In this document: piece by piece, positions 1-10,630 of the stretch
Layout: each line of letters begins with the position of its first letter
Numbering within the stretch: the first letter of the stretch is position 1
Source: Protea cynaroides
Lineage: Eukaryota; Streptophyta; Magnoliopsida; Proteales; Proteaceae
Direction: 5' to 3'
DNA: 64,000 nucleotides
NCBI GenBank assembly: GCA_028583415.1
Contig: CM053267.1
Coordinates: forward strand, 14,767,104 to 14,831,103
Notes under the pieces: model-generated
The model's input: the letters and a program-made list of their open reading frames with translations, nothing else
Told to the model about the DNA's origin: nothing
Database searches by the model: none
Program-made: the position numbers and the translations under genes

Positions 1-427
1 CTCTTGATGACAAGCATTATGTTAGCTGGCACCAACGAATCTTGATTTCGTCATGACCAAACTGAAATCTTTCAAAATCTTCAACTGAAGTCACTAGATT
101 TTGTATGATTCCTGCCAAACTCAACCAAAATCACTGCGAAGTCTTAATTTATACTTGTAGAAATGAGATAAGTGGTGATTTTTTTCCAAATTTTGTTGGG
201 TCAATTCCAATTCTTTTACTTCTTATAAATCAAGGATTTTATTTGTTGAAAAAATAATAGTTAGTTTGTTACAGAGTATTGGAGATTGAATCTATGTATC
301 ATGAGAGTACATGGTTTTATGTATTAGTGTTATTTAGTATGGTGATATTAGGTATGATGGTGTTCGGTAGATGGGTATTTTATTTACTTAGTTTCCTTTA
401 TATTTAAGGTCAGTTACTATGTAGCCG
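1..427. other. AT-rich intergenic flank, nothing recognised
   Basis: No reading frame, RNA or repeat could be supported here. The segment ends at the 5-bp target-site duplication AATAG (428-432) of the adjoining solo LTR. Confidence 0.6.
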
Positions 428-759
428 AATAGTGTAAGCACCCCATTTTTGCCATCCCCAGCCATGAACAAGAGTCTTGATGGGCATATTCGGAAGGGTT
501 GCGGGTCAATTTAAGGTTTGGACGATAAGTGGTGATTTCAAAGCTGATTTTGACGGGCCCTACAGCAAGGTCATGGAAATACCTTCGAAATGATACCAGA
601 ATCATTCAATTCCGATATCAAACGAAGAAGATGTCGCGATTTTAGTCGGATTGAAATTGGCTTATTAATCCAAAGGCTTTTCTGTAAATTATCATAAATT
701 AAGGATTTATTGGGCAAATTATCGTGATTTAAATCGATCGGACTTCATTCGACCATATC

Positions 760-1320
760 TTGATCGTTCGACATCCAAATCCGACGATTTAAGCGCCACT
801 GTGTTCCATTGCCTATCCTCTTCAAAATGGACGTAAAGAATTTTGGGCAGAAGCCGCCAGCGGGTCCCATGCAAAGTTGTCGATAGGATTATCGTCGAAA
901 CTCCAATTCTCCATATTTTGATCATCCGAAATCCGAATCAGGTGATTCAGGTGCCATTGTGCTCCATTACCTGTCCTCTTCAAAGTGGACGTGAAGAATT
1001 TTGGGCGGAAGCCGTCAGCGGGTCCCATGCAAAGTTGTCGATTGGATTATCATCAAAACTCCAATTCTTCATATCTTGATCATCCGAAGTCCGAATCAGA
1101 CGATTCAAGTGCCACTGTGCTCCATTGTCCATCCTCTTCAAAATGGACGTAAAGAATTTTGGGCAGAAGCCGCCTGCGGGTCCCATGCAAAGTTGCTAGC
1201 CGAATTATCGTCAAAGCTCCAATTCTACATATTTTGTTCATCTGACGTCCGAATCAGACGATTCAAGCACCAGTGTGGTCCTTTGTCTGTCCTCTTCAAA
1301 GTGGACGTGGAAAATCTGTG
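760..1320 (+). repeat. 158-bp tandem repeat in solo LTR copy 1
   Basis: The phrase TGGACGTAAAGAATTTTGGG recurs with small changes at about 828, 986 and 1144, a 158-bp period, and a fourth diverged partial unit follows near 1304. Each unit also carries GGGTCCCATGCAAAGTTG and a CATCCGAA stretch. The inverted LTR copy has fewer units (38662-38960), so copy number varies within the family. Confidence 0.85.
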
Positions 1321-1611
1321 AGAGAGGCCGTCGAAATTTTTATGCGGAACTGCAAGCTGAGAGGACTCATAATAGAGAGAGAAATCAACCCAGTCCATAC
1401 TTACTCAGCCCAACCCAGCTCAAGTCCAATTTAGTTCAACCCCGTCGAACTCAACCAGTCCAGCCTTACCCAGCCTAGACCGGTCTGGACCGAGTCAAGT
1501 CAATCCATGTGCATTTTATATATATGATTTTATATTATATAATATATATCTCTTATATATATTATAATATATGTTCATATATATTATATTATTTTATATA
1601 TAAATTGGGTG

Positions 1612-1872
1612 GGATTTGAATCAATAACTAAGAGAGAGAGGAAGGAAGAGAGAGAGAGGGAGAGAGAGAGAGGAAGAAGGAGAGAGAATGGGAAGAGAGA
1701 GAGGAAGAGAGAGAGAGAATGGGAAGAGAGAAGAAGGAGAAAACCGAACATATATATATATATATTATATATATGTTCGGTCAAAGAGAGAGGGAGATGA
1801 AGAGAGAGAGAGGAAGAGAGAGAATGGGAAGAGAGAGAAGGAGAAAGAGAGAGAATGGAAGAAGAGAGACGG
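1612..1872 (+). repeat. GA-rich low-complexity tract with embedded AT hairpin
   Basis: Irregular (GA)n/(GGA)n purine sequence interrupted near 1750-1785 by CGAACATATATATA...TATATGTTCGG, a self-complementary segment able to form a hairpin. The counterpart in the inverted LTR copy is the CT tract at 35651-35825. Confidence 0.7.
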
Positions 1873-2403
1873 AGGGAAAGATGGAGGTGCTGCCACCTCC
1901 ATCTTCTCCATGCCCATTCCCCCAACAACTCACCCATCATGCTATCCCTCACCGCCACCAGCCTCCTCTCCTGCTCGACAACTCTTTTTCCCAAAATCAC
2001 TCCACCGCCCATTCTCCTTGAACCCAACCCCCGCCATGCCACCAGCCATGACCCCATGCCTCCAACCGTGCACCTCCATCCTACTTACAATTCCAGCCGC
2101 AAGCCATCTTGCCCAACAACTCACCCACTCCTCCATCATGCCACCTCTTCCTCTCCTTGAGCCCCACAACAGTACCCATCAAGCCAGCAGCCTGCACCTC
2201 ACCATCCCTCATTGCCACCTCCATCGACACCTTACCGAGCAGCACCAATTCCTCCCCAAAACCACCCCACTGCCCATGCTTCTTGAGCCCACACCCACAC
2301 ACTGAACCCAACTGTCCAGCCCCTCAAATCGACACCTCACCCCACCTATCAATCCCAGTCGCAAGCCATCTTGCACAAGACCACCACCCATGCTTTCCGT
2401 ACC

Positions 2404-3150
2404 TCAGCCATGGAATCCGGAAAGGGAGAGAGTGAGGAAGAGGAGAGATAAAAGGAGGAGGAGGAGGTTGGCTGAAGAGGGGGCGACCGAACCAGAAAAA
2501 AAAGGGGAGCAGCTGCTGCTCCAGAAGGAAAAAAAACAGAGTGAAACCAGAGAGGAGAAGAAGAAGAAAGAAGAGAGGAAGAAGAAATAAGAGAAGGGAG
2601 AAGAAAGAAGAAGAGGGAGAAAGGAGAAGGGGCAACGGCAGTGCTGCCGCCGTCGAAGAAGGGGGAGCAGCTCTGCTGCTGCTCCAAAGAAGAAAAAAAA
2701 GGGGAAACAGAAGGAGAAGAAGGCAGCGGCACTACCGCCGCTGCCGTAGAGTGAAAAAAAAAAAACAGAGGGCGAACCAGAAAAAAAAAAAAAAAAAAAG
2801 AGAAGAAAGAGAGTGAGACCCGAGAAGGAAAGAGAAGAGGGAGAGTGGAATCTGAACCAGAAAAAAAAAAGAGAGGAGGAGGGAGAGTGAGACTCGAGAA
2901 GGAGGGAGAAGAAAGAGAGAGAGGCAGAGAGGCAGGGAAGAAAGCAGCTGCCGCTGTGAAAAAAAAAAAAAGAAAAAAAAAAAGAGAAGAGAGAAGAGGA
3001 AGAAAGTAGCGGCACCGCCGCCGCTGCCTTGGAAGAAAGAGGAGCAGCAGTGAGCAGCCTCACTACTGCTCGTCCAAAAACAAAAAAAAGAAGAAAGAGA
3101 AATAGGAAAAAAAAAAAGAAAAAAAGAAAAAAAGGAATAAGATTTGAAGG
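2404..3150 (+). repeat. Roughly 750-bp purine-rich degenerate repeat tract
   Basis: Almost continuous AG-rich sequence with recurring islands of the type GCGGCACTACCGCCGCTGCC and GAACCAGAAAAAAA. Long open frames on both strands here come from base composition (KRRKKK or FFLLSS repeats) and are not genes. The equivalent place in the inverted copy is only about 50 bp of A/G, so this block has expanded in copy 1. Confidence 0.75.
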
Positions 3151-3799
3151 AGCAACCATCGTCGGCAAACGTTCGATCATCTCGCGACGTCATACGACGG
3201 CCATCGTCGACGCCTCGAACCAGGTTAGTTTCTCTTCTTCTTTTCGGTTTATATGTAACTATTTTGTTTCATTTGTTTTATTCTTGATTTCTTGCATGTT
3301 TCTTGATTGGTATCGGCATATTGTGTACATTTTTTGTATTTAATCTTTCATACCATGTATACTATTTTAATCAGATCTGGTCCATTCGATCTTGATCACG
3401 ATTAATTTGATTTTAGTTAAATCTGATCCCATTGATTTGTGAATGATTATGATTAAATCTGATCTCATTGATCCCACCATCACAGGATTCACATCACAAT
3501 CGTGTAATCCCATTACCACATGATTCACATCACAACCACTTGATCCCATCATCTCTTACACCATTGATCAGTCAACAACCATTCCAGCCATGTGTTTTAA
3601 TGTCATAGATCTAATTTATGTAATGAAAATTTGATCCGACCATGAGATTGAAATTAGTGTGATTTGGTTCGACCATATGATTGGAATTTTAATGTGGGTG
3701 ATCCAACCACACAATCTGAATTTAATGAGAATTGATCATGACCATATAATTGGAATTTTCATGAGTTGATCATAGCCACTGATCTGAAATTTTGATGTG

Positions 3800-4510
3800 A
3801 TTTTAATTAATTCGAACCGTTAGATGATCTTTGGAAGTGATGTTAATCAATCTGAACGGTTGGATTGTGATCTTGACAATCTGAACCGTTAGATGGTCTT
3901 TGGAAGTGCTTTTAATCAATCTGAGCGGTCGGATTATCATGATGAGCAATCTGGACCGTTAGATTATCTTTGGGAATGATTTAAATGAATCTGAATGGTT
4001 GGATTATGATTATAAGCGATTTGAACCGTTGGATTGTCATCGTAAGTGATTTTGTTGAATCTAAACCGTTAAATCTTGATCATGAGTGTTTTGATGAATC
4101 TGAACGGTTGGATTATGATCTCGAGTGATTTGAACCGTTGGATTGTCATCGTAAGCGATTTGGTGAATCTAAACCGTTAAATCTTGATCATGAGTATTTT
4201 TGATGAATCTAAACGGTTGGATTATGATATTGGGTGATTTGAACCATTGGATTATCATCGTGGGAATTTTGACTGATATAAACTGTTGAATCTGGATCAT
4301 AATTGATTTAGGCGAATCTGAGCCATTGATTTCTTAGTCTGATCATGATTGTATCTTGATAGGAGATCTAAGCCATAGATCATAGCTATTTTGATGAGAT
4401 ATGAGTCATTGATCATGATTATAGCTATTTGATGAGATCTGAGCCGTTGATCTTGGCTGTGAAATATAAGTGTTGATCATGATTATCAATCATTTGAAGA
4501 GATATTACCG
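3800..4510 (+). repeat. Degenerate CCGTTRGATTRTC tandem repeats
   Basis: The core AATCTGAACGGTTGGATTATGATC alternates with GATTTGAACCGTTGGATTGTCATC in units of roughly 35 and 70 bp. The same array, reverse-complemented, is at 33430-34020 in the second LTR copy. It is non-coding. Confidence 0.75.
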
Positions 4511-5148
4511 TTAGATTGAGGATCTGATATGGTCTACGTTGTTATATCTATGCATCTATCATGTTCCCTTGATTATGCTGTCATATTATGCACTGCCATG
4601 TTTGGAATGCTTACAATGTTAGCTTTGTGCACACTGCCATGCTGATCTGTTGCTGTATGCTATACTTGAATGATGTTTATGTCGGCAAGAACTTACTTTT
4701 TGCTACACCCTAGTCGAACTGCCATGCATGTACACTGATAGAAGACACTCCTAGGTGTGGGGACGTGCATGTAGGCACCCACATTCATGGGAAGGATAAT
4801 AATGGAAAAATGATAAAATTCTTAATCAAGAATCATGAAGCCTAGCCCAACAATTCTAAAATCAGGGTTGTAAGTGACAAGGGTAGTTTAGGACGATCCC
4901 TACCCCTCAGTTCATTTCCCCTAGGATGCAGAATCTAGATAGGTGCAATGTGAATCCAACCACAGATCATCTAGGATTATCATTCGGTCCGACTGGACCG
5001 CCCATATTCTGACCCAAGTGGGTCACCCAATGAACAATGCCATGATTCGAACTACGCGGATCCTGATTCTCAGGTCAATACCCTGAGATACGTAGGTAGT
5101 CTGGGAAACTCCCAGATACGGTTCCACACCTCAATCAATGTGCCCTAC

Positions 5149-5953
5149 AATCTTACTCCCTAAGAGTACAAATCCAACTCCCTGAGAGTACAAACCTTAC
5201 TCCCTGAGAGTACAAATCTTACTCCCTGAGAGTACAAACCTTACTCCCTAAGAGTACAAACATCACTCCCTGAGAGTACAAACCTTACTCCCTGAGAGTA
5301 CAAACCTTACTCCCTGAGAGTACAAACCTTACTCCCTGAGAGTACAAACCCTACTCCCTGAGAGTACAAACCCTACTCCCTGAGAGTACAAACCCTACTC
5401 CCTGAGAGTACAAACCCTACTCCCCGAGAGTACAAACCTTACCCCCCGAGACAACCCTACTCCCCGAGAGTACCAAACAAACCTTACTCCCCGAGAGTAC
5501 AAACCCTACTCCCTGAGAGTACAAACCCTACTCCCTGAGAGTACAAACCCTACTCCCTGAGAGTACAAACCCTACTCCCTGAGAGTACAAACCCTACTCC
5601 CTGAGAGTACAACCTTACTCCCTGAGAGTACCGACCTTACTCCCTGACAGTACAAACCTTACTCCCTGAGAGTACAACCCTACTCCCTGAGAGTATAACC
5701 CTACTCCCCAGTACCCCCCCCCCCCGGAGAAAAACATCACTCCCTGAGAGTACAAGCCTTACTCCTTGAGAGTACAAACCTCACTCCCTGAGAGTACAAA
5801 CCTCACTCCCTGAGAGTACAAACCTCACTCCCTGAGAGTACAAACCTTACTCCCTGAGAGTACAACCTTACTCCCTGAGAGTACAAATCCAACTCCCTGA
5901 GAGCCAAACCTTACTCCCTGAGAGTACAAACATTACTCCCTAAGAGTACAACC
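5149..5953 (+). repeat. 22-bp minisatellite, solo LTR copy 1
   Basis: About 36 head-to-tail copies of a 22-bp unit (CTCCCTGAGAGTACAAACCT plus TA) with point variants such as CCTAAG, CCCGAG and CCTT/CCCT, and one degenerate spot with a C-run near 5715. The same unit is present in the opposite orientation at 31823-32790. Confidence 0.95.
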
Positions 5954-6733
5954 CATGTAACAAACTACGTTGTACCTGATTTCCAGGACCTCTGGAATAC
6001 GTAGGCAACTTGGAGGACTCTCCAAGTACGGTACCTCATCTTAGTATCCTTAGGTTCCCCCATATCCATATCCATATCCGTATCCATATCCTCATTCACT
6101 TCGATCCATTTAGGTTATCTCTAGATTCAATCTCAATCATCATCAAACATAAACTTCAACTTGAATAAATTGAATCTAAGAAAGCTTAATCATAATCCAC
6201 ATCCATAAACCTTAATCACTTTCTGTTTCGAACTACGTTTTTGGACTTGATTTCCAGGATTGGAATACGTAGGCAATTTGAGATGTTTTGGACATCTCAG
6301 ATTCAGTCCATCACCGAACCATCTTTGGTTCGGTTCATTGTATATTATTTTGTTTGTTTTCTTACTTTGAGAACATGTTTAGCTGAATTTAGGCTAGAAG
6401 AACTCAGCAACTTGGCATAGGATCCCCCATGAGCCCTAGTCATCATCCATCGACCATGAACAGTCAGAACCATAGAGTCTAAGGAAAGTAGAGTCACATA
6501 GGAGACCGATTTTCGGATCGGGCAGTTTTGGGTGCCTAACACCTTCCCAAACTGTACTTTGAATGCTTACCCGTTCTCTGTTGGACCAAAGCCAATATGT
6601 TGGGTCATGAGTCAATAGAAGTCTTATCTCAGGATGAGGCTACATTTTAGGTCCTAGACCTTAATCTAGGTGGCGACTCCAAATCATTCACCGTCCATTC
6701 AGTGTGGGTGGACATCACTATCCTCACAAATAG

Positions 6734-7534
6734 CTTTCCTTTTTTTGGTAATTTAAGTGACAGGTATTTGTGTTTTGCATTGTTATTGATTAATATAAAA
6801 GCAATGTCGTGGGAGGGAGAGAGATCGCAATTGATCTTTCCTCTTTCCCTTTTGTTCTTTCCTTTCTTCTTCTTCTCCATTCTTCCTCTTTCTCTTGCAC
6901 TTTATTGTTCTCTTATAATTTACAAGTTTTATATACTTCACATGTCCCAAGGGAGTGCCATACTGACATGTGCACTAATGAGAGAGATCTCTCATTCGTA
7001 AGCCTCCTCTCTACTGTTGGAACTGATTCCATCGGAATGTTGAAGAAGTGTGGTATTTCTATTTCTTTATTCAACTTATCTTCCCTCTTCACAAAATGCC
7101 CTTATCCCCTTAAGTTATTTCAATTTTACCCTATCCTTACATTAGCTTCCAAAACTGCTCATCTTCTTTGATTTAATTCTTAATTCTTACTTGCAAATCA
7201 GTTGGATTACTTAGTCTAAATGCTGATTATTTATGTATCATATTGCATATATATAAACATTAATATAACATTAATATTTTAGAAATAAAAATACACGGGA
7301 ATGCCTTGGTCACCTAAGCAACCAACACCTAGGATGCCTCAAACGCCTTGAATCGCTTTGTGTCCTTGACAACTATGCTCCATAAGGCTTTGTGATTCAC
7401 CTTTTTTTGTTCAAAAGTAGAAAATATGAGCAAAAACTAGAGAGGGGGAAAGGAAAAGGTGGAGGTAGAAACAGAGAATTAGCCATCGACTGAATCAAAT
7501 AAAAGAAAACTTAATTAGTTGATTCATAATCCAA
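6734..7534. other. Gene-poor flank downstream of the solo LTR
   Basis: AT-rich sequence with a pyrimidine-rich stretch at 6830-6910. Short open frames here show no domain or codon pattern and no exon could be supported. Confidence 0.5.
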
Positions 7535-7669
7535 CCTAGGTGGTCACGGTTTAGAATCTTAGAAAAAGCCTCTCTACATTGTGGGGGTAAGACTGCGCAT
7601 ATTCTACCCTCCCCAGATCCTGCAATAGCAAGAGCCCTTTGCATTGGGATGCCTTTTCTATGATCCAAC
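7535..7669 (+). mobile_element. Au-type SINE, 5'-truncated
   Basis: It contains the conserved Au-SINE series TGGTCACGG, AAAAAGCCTCTCT, GGGGTAAGACTGCGCATA, TACCCTCCCCAGATCCTGCA and GAGCCCTTTGCATTGGG, followed by a T-rich end. The tRNA-like A box at the 5' end is missing or strongly diverged. The family is known from many angiosperms; assignment is by motif recognition. Confidence 0.8.
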
Positions 7670-7674
7670 CTAGG

Positions 7675-7777
<103 letters not shown>

Positions 7778-8170
7778 TTGATTACCTTTCAGGGAGAATT
7801 AGAGATCTTGGTAATGGAGACGGAAGGGATCAAATGAAGAAGCCCCTGAGTCTTTAAAGAAAGAGAGAGGAGGATTAGAATGCTAGGCTTGTTGGAGTTG
7901 ATGAGGAATTTTGTTGTTGTTAGCCTTGGGCTTGCAGACTAGATTTTGCCATTTCTCTTTGCAAACACTGGGGGATCATTGGTAGCCTCTGTTTTGCATC
8001 TTAGCCGAGTCTCGATCCCATGGGATGGATGACTGGTAAGTAACATCCCTAGAATCATGACCATATGCAGCAGTGCTGGATTCCATGCAGATATGAAATC
8101 CACCACTAACCCTCCGAGAAGGTCGAAAGGTAGAGTATGAAGTTGCCCACCTGCTGCAGGATTCATGGCA

Positions 8171-8201
<31 letters not shown>

Positions 8202-8202
<1 letters not shown>

Positions 8203-8357
8203 AGGTGGGTTTGTGCGAGGATCTGCGGGAGGGGATCAAGGAGCTTCCAGAGCCAATCGATGGAGAGGTTGTCGACATTGCTAGTGTGGTAGTGGCAGCG
8301 TTGTCAAAGGAGGAAGTGATGGAGCAAGGAGAATATTCAAACATGTCTCAAAGATGA
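8202..8357 (+). other. Exon-like open segment, function unknown
   Basis: Just after a short (GA)n run (8169-8198), the plus strand is open for about 51 codons, starting near GGTTTGTGCGAGGAT and ending in TGA at 8355-8357. The peptide includes ELPEPIDGEVVDIASVVVAA and has an ordinary amino-acid mix, unlike the low-complexity frames nearby. It may be the end of an unrecognised host exon or a chance frame. I recognise no family. Confidence 0.25.
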
Positions 8358-8800
8358 AGATATGGGTAAAAATAAAAATATGAAAAGAGAGTATCACTTC
8401 AAACAGGTGATATCTCAAATAGTTTCTCTAAATATTAGATAGCTCAGGCGTAAGTCACCCAAAAACCATTAGCAAATCATTTTTAGAGGTATTATAGTCT
8501 GAAGCTAAGGTGGTGGTATTATCGGACTTTCATTTCATAGGGGGTTGGGAATAGAAAGTTAGGATTGGTTGCTCCCTCCCCCCCACCCCCAACCAAAAAA
8601 AAAAAAAAAAAAGTTCCGCCACTGCACACTCTTGACTGTTGGCATCTACTATTATACCATAAATCCGCTGCTTGCTATTATTGTATCCATTTAAGAGAAT
8701 ACATCCACATGCATTTGTTTATGTATGAACTCAAACTTTTGATGTTAGTATGATGTGCTGATGATTTTGGTTACTAGTTCTTGTTGAATTTCTGTTTCAG

Positions 8801-8973
8801 GTCATATCAGAGTTTAGGAAAAGAGGGATGGACTTTGTTTTCGAAGCCATCAATCACCCTACCTATTTGGAGGATCTTACAGGACCAATAGAGTTGATGA
8901 AGTCTGCAAGTTCCTTCAATTTGGATTGGGGAATAATGAGATTGATGACTACAATGATGATACAGAGATCTAA
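8801..8973 (+). pseudogene. Exon-like fragment with apparent 1-bp frameshift
   Basis: A good acceptor (TTTCTGTTTCAG, ending at 8800) precedes an open frame reading VISEFRKRGMDFVFEAINHP, then TYLEDLTG. Near 8881 the coding signal appears to move to another frame (RVDEVCKFLQFG, later NDDTE, then TAA at 8971-8973), as if one base had been lost. Its acidic C-terminal composition looks like a real protein. I do not recognise the family. It could be an exon of a decayed host gene; a chance open frame is the alternative. Confidence 0.35.
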
Positions 8974-9144
8974 GCCACTCTTTTCTTTTTATTTATACTC
9001 ACCATTCTTTGCACAAAATTGTTGCAACTATACAATAGCTAACAGGAAGGTAACAACATATGATTCCAAATGAGTTTCATATATTATCTGAATATTGTAG
9101 CTTTATAATGAATTGTGATCATTATTATTATTCTATTACAAAAT

Positions 9145-9415
9145 CCATGTTAAGGGTTTGGCTGTGCTTTTGGGGGTACTGGCTACCGACTTGATGTACC
9201 AAGCCTCCTCCTTTGTCTGGGTAGAACCAGCAGCATAACACTGGTAGAGTTAGGGGCAAACCTAAGATGACTCTAGGGGAGGTAGTGAGGAAAGACATGC
9301 ATTGCTTAGGCCTTGTTTCAAGTATAACATTAAACAGAGCTAATTGGAGGAAAATAATCCATGTAGCCGACCCTATTTAATTAGGATAAGGCTTTGTTGC
9401 CGTTGTTGTATTATT
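9145..9415 (+). mobile_element. 3' end of an RTE-type LINE
   Basis: From about 9245 the plus strand reads GRVRGKPKMTLGEVVRKDM and later ANWRKIIHVADP, matching the conserved C-terminus of plant RTE LINE ORF2 (RGRPK.TL.EVV..D and W...IHVADP). The DNA GAAAATAATCCATGTAGCCG, GGATAAGGCTTTGTTG and a GTTG-rich tail are the usual 3' end of this group. Only the last few hundred bases remain, as expected from 5'-truncated target-primed insertion. The left boundary is approximate. Confidence 0.75.
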
Positions 9416-9631
9416 ATTCTGTCACAAGTTTGCTGACAATCCAATGGGAATAAATGAACAAGTTGCTCAAAAGGCTTTTCTTGTATGGTGATGTATATAG
9501 TAGATGGCAATTGAGAGACCAATAAAGTTTAAGCAGAAGTGAAAGCAAGCAGCAGGCCTTTCTTACTCGGAAGTTTACTCAAAATGAAACCTTTTGTTTT
9601 GCTTATGTGCATGCTGAAATTGCGGACTTTG

Positions 9632-9780
9632 TTGCAACGGTAAGGGTTACTCCAATGTGACTCAGTGGTCACGGGTTTGAAAATGAAAAGAGCCTCTTTG
9701 CGAAGCTGGGATAAGGCTGTGTCCCACAATGGTGGGACCTAGTATGGTACGCCCCCATTTTTTTTTTTTTTTTTTTTTTT
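9632..9780 (+). mobile_element. Au-type SINE with poly-T tail
   Basis: It starts with the tRNA-like GTTGCAACGGTAAGGGTTAC, carries the B-box region TGGTCACGGGTTTGAA, the body AGAGCCTCTTTGC...GGGATAAGGCTGTG and ends GGTACGCCCCC followed by about 23 T. The TACGCCC(T)n end is diagnostic of Au SINEs. Confidence 0.85.
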
Positions 9781-9789
9781 GTGCATAGT

Positions 9790-10453
9790 GCTTAATGAAC
9801 ACTTATGTGCCTCTGGACTGTTGAAAACATGTTGCTTTGAGTCTCAGACATGGAGCAACAAGGTTGCAGGCAAAACTGGCTTACGAAAACATCAGGGATT
9901 CTTTCTATAAGATTTCTCAAGTACATAATGTATGCATTAATCCCACCCCCTTGTGATTTATGATTGAACTGTTTTGATTCTAATCTTCCTTGGGCATATT
10001 ACTTGTGCTATCAACACCATGCAAAAATGTTTGCATGGTTCATTGATTTACTCTGATGAACTGATTTAGCAAAAGAGGCATGGCCCAATGACAATATTCC
10101 CTCCCTAACCATTTGATTTGGACCACCAAGTGCTCGGACCTGCTGATTGGACTGCCTGTTCATACCCAGGACATGAGCCAAGAGTACAAGGTAGATTCCC
10201 AGGTATTATGTCAACTGAAGTCCGACCTGATTGTTAGATCATGGGATGGCCTATCCATTGTGTAGGTAAGCTGGACATGAAGGTGATCTCTCCTCATGGG
10301 GAGAATTGAATTCAATCTGACAATGGCCAAACATGTAGGAGCGCCAATAGGGTGGATTAGAGTGGCTTGCTCCATCTTATTGGTACTGTAGTTACATGTT
10401 TTGTCGTGGTGGGTCATTATATTCTGCAATTTCTGAAAAGAGCCGGATAGGGT
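9790..10453. other. Intergenic, nothing recognised
   Basis: No supported coding exon, RNA or repeat was found. Short minus-strand frames in the interval lack any coding signature. Confidence 0.5.
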
Positions 10454-10462
10454 ATTGGTCGG

Positions 10463-10621
10463 GGAAAAAGATCGTCTCCAGTCCGTCCAGCCGTCCAGTC
10501 GTGGACGGACGGACTGGATTTAAAGGACACGCCCCCCCATGAATTGGTATGTGTGTCCTTTTAATCCAGTCCGCCCAGTCCACGACTGGACGACTGGACG
10601 GACTGGAGACGATCCAAGTCC
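10463..10621. mobile_element. 159-bp Mutator-like MITE (foldback)
   Basis: The arms GATCGTCTCCAGTCCGTCCA (10470 onward) and its complement ending at 10614 pair over most of their length around a short centre, with the GGATTTAAAGGACAC arms innermost. Both outer ends start GGA (GGAAAAAGATC against GGACTTGGATC reversed). Perfect 9-bp direct repeats ATTGGTCGG flank it at 10454-10462 and 10622-10630. A 9-bp TSD is the hallmark of Mutator-like elements; there is no room for a transposase, so it is non-autonomous. Confidence 0.85.
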
Positions 10622-10630
10622 ATTGGTCGG

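Larger units (their letters stand above)
433..6728 (+). mobile_element. 6.3-kb solo LTR (copy 1)
   Basis: The segment begins TGTAAGCACC, ends TATCCTCACA (canonical TG...CA), and is flanked by perfect 5-bp direct repeats AATAG at 428-432 and 6729-6733. It encodes no gag or pol, so it is best read as a solo LTR left by LTR-LTR recombination. An opposite-orientation copy at 31019-39288 has the same ends and its own TSD, which confirms the boundaries. In order it contains a 158-bp tandem repeat, an AT-rich patch, GA-rich blocks, a C-rich block, a long purine tract, a degenerate CCGTTRGAT repeat region and a 22-bp minisatellite. A motif TGGCGACTCC near 6672 resembles the tRNA-Arg primer-binding site of Tat/Ogre elements but lies inside the TSD-defined unit. 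The size is in the Ogre-like LTR range; the family assignment is inference. Short ORFs inside are low-complexity and not genes. Confidence 0.85.

Noticed and set aside
2404..3193. Long open frames on both strands (poly-Lys/Arg/Glu on plus, poly-Phe/Ser/Leu on minus)
   Set aside because: They arise from purine/pyrimidine composition inside the solo LTR; no domain, and the sister copy lacks the block.
5149..5953. CRISPR-like array
   Set aside because: The repeats are head-to-tail 22-bp units with no unique spacers, in an LTR of a plant genome; this is a minisatellite.
6660..6700. TGGCGACTCC as a functional PBS marking the LTR end
   Set aside because: The TSD and CA terminus place the LTR end at 6728 in both copies, so the motif is internal to the LTR.
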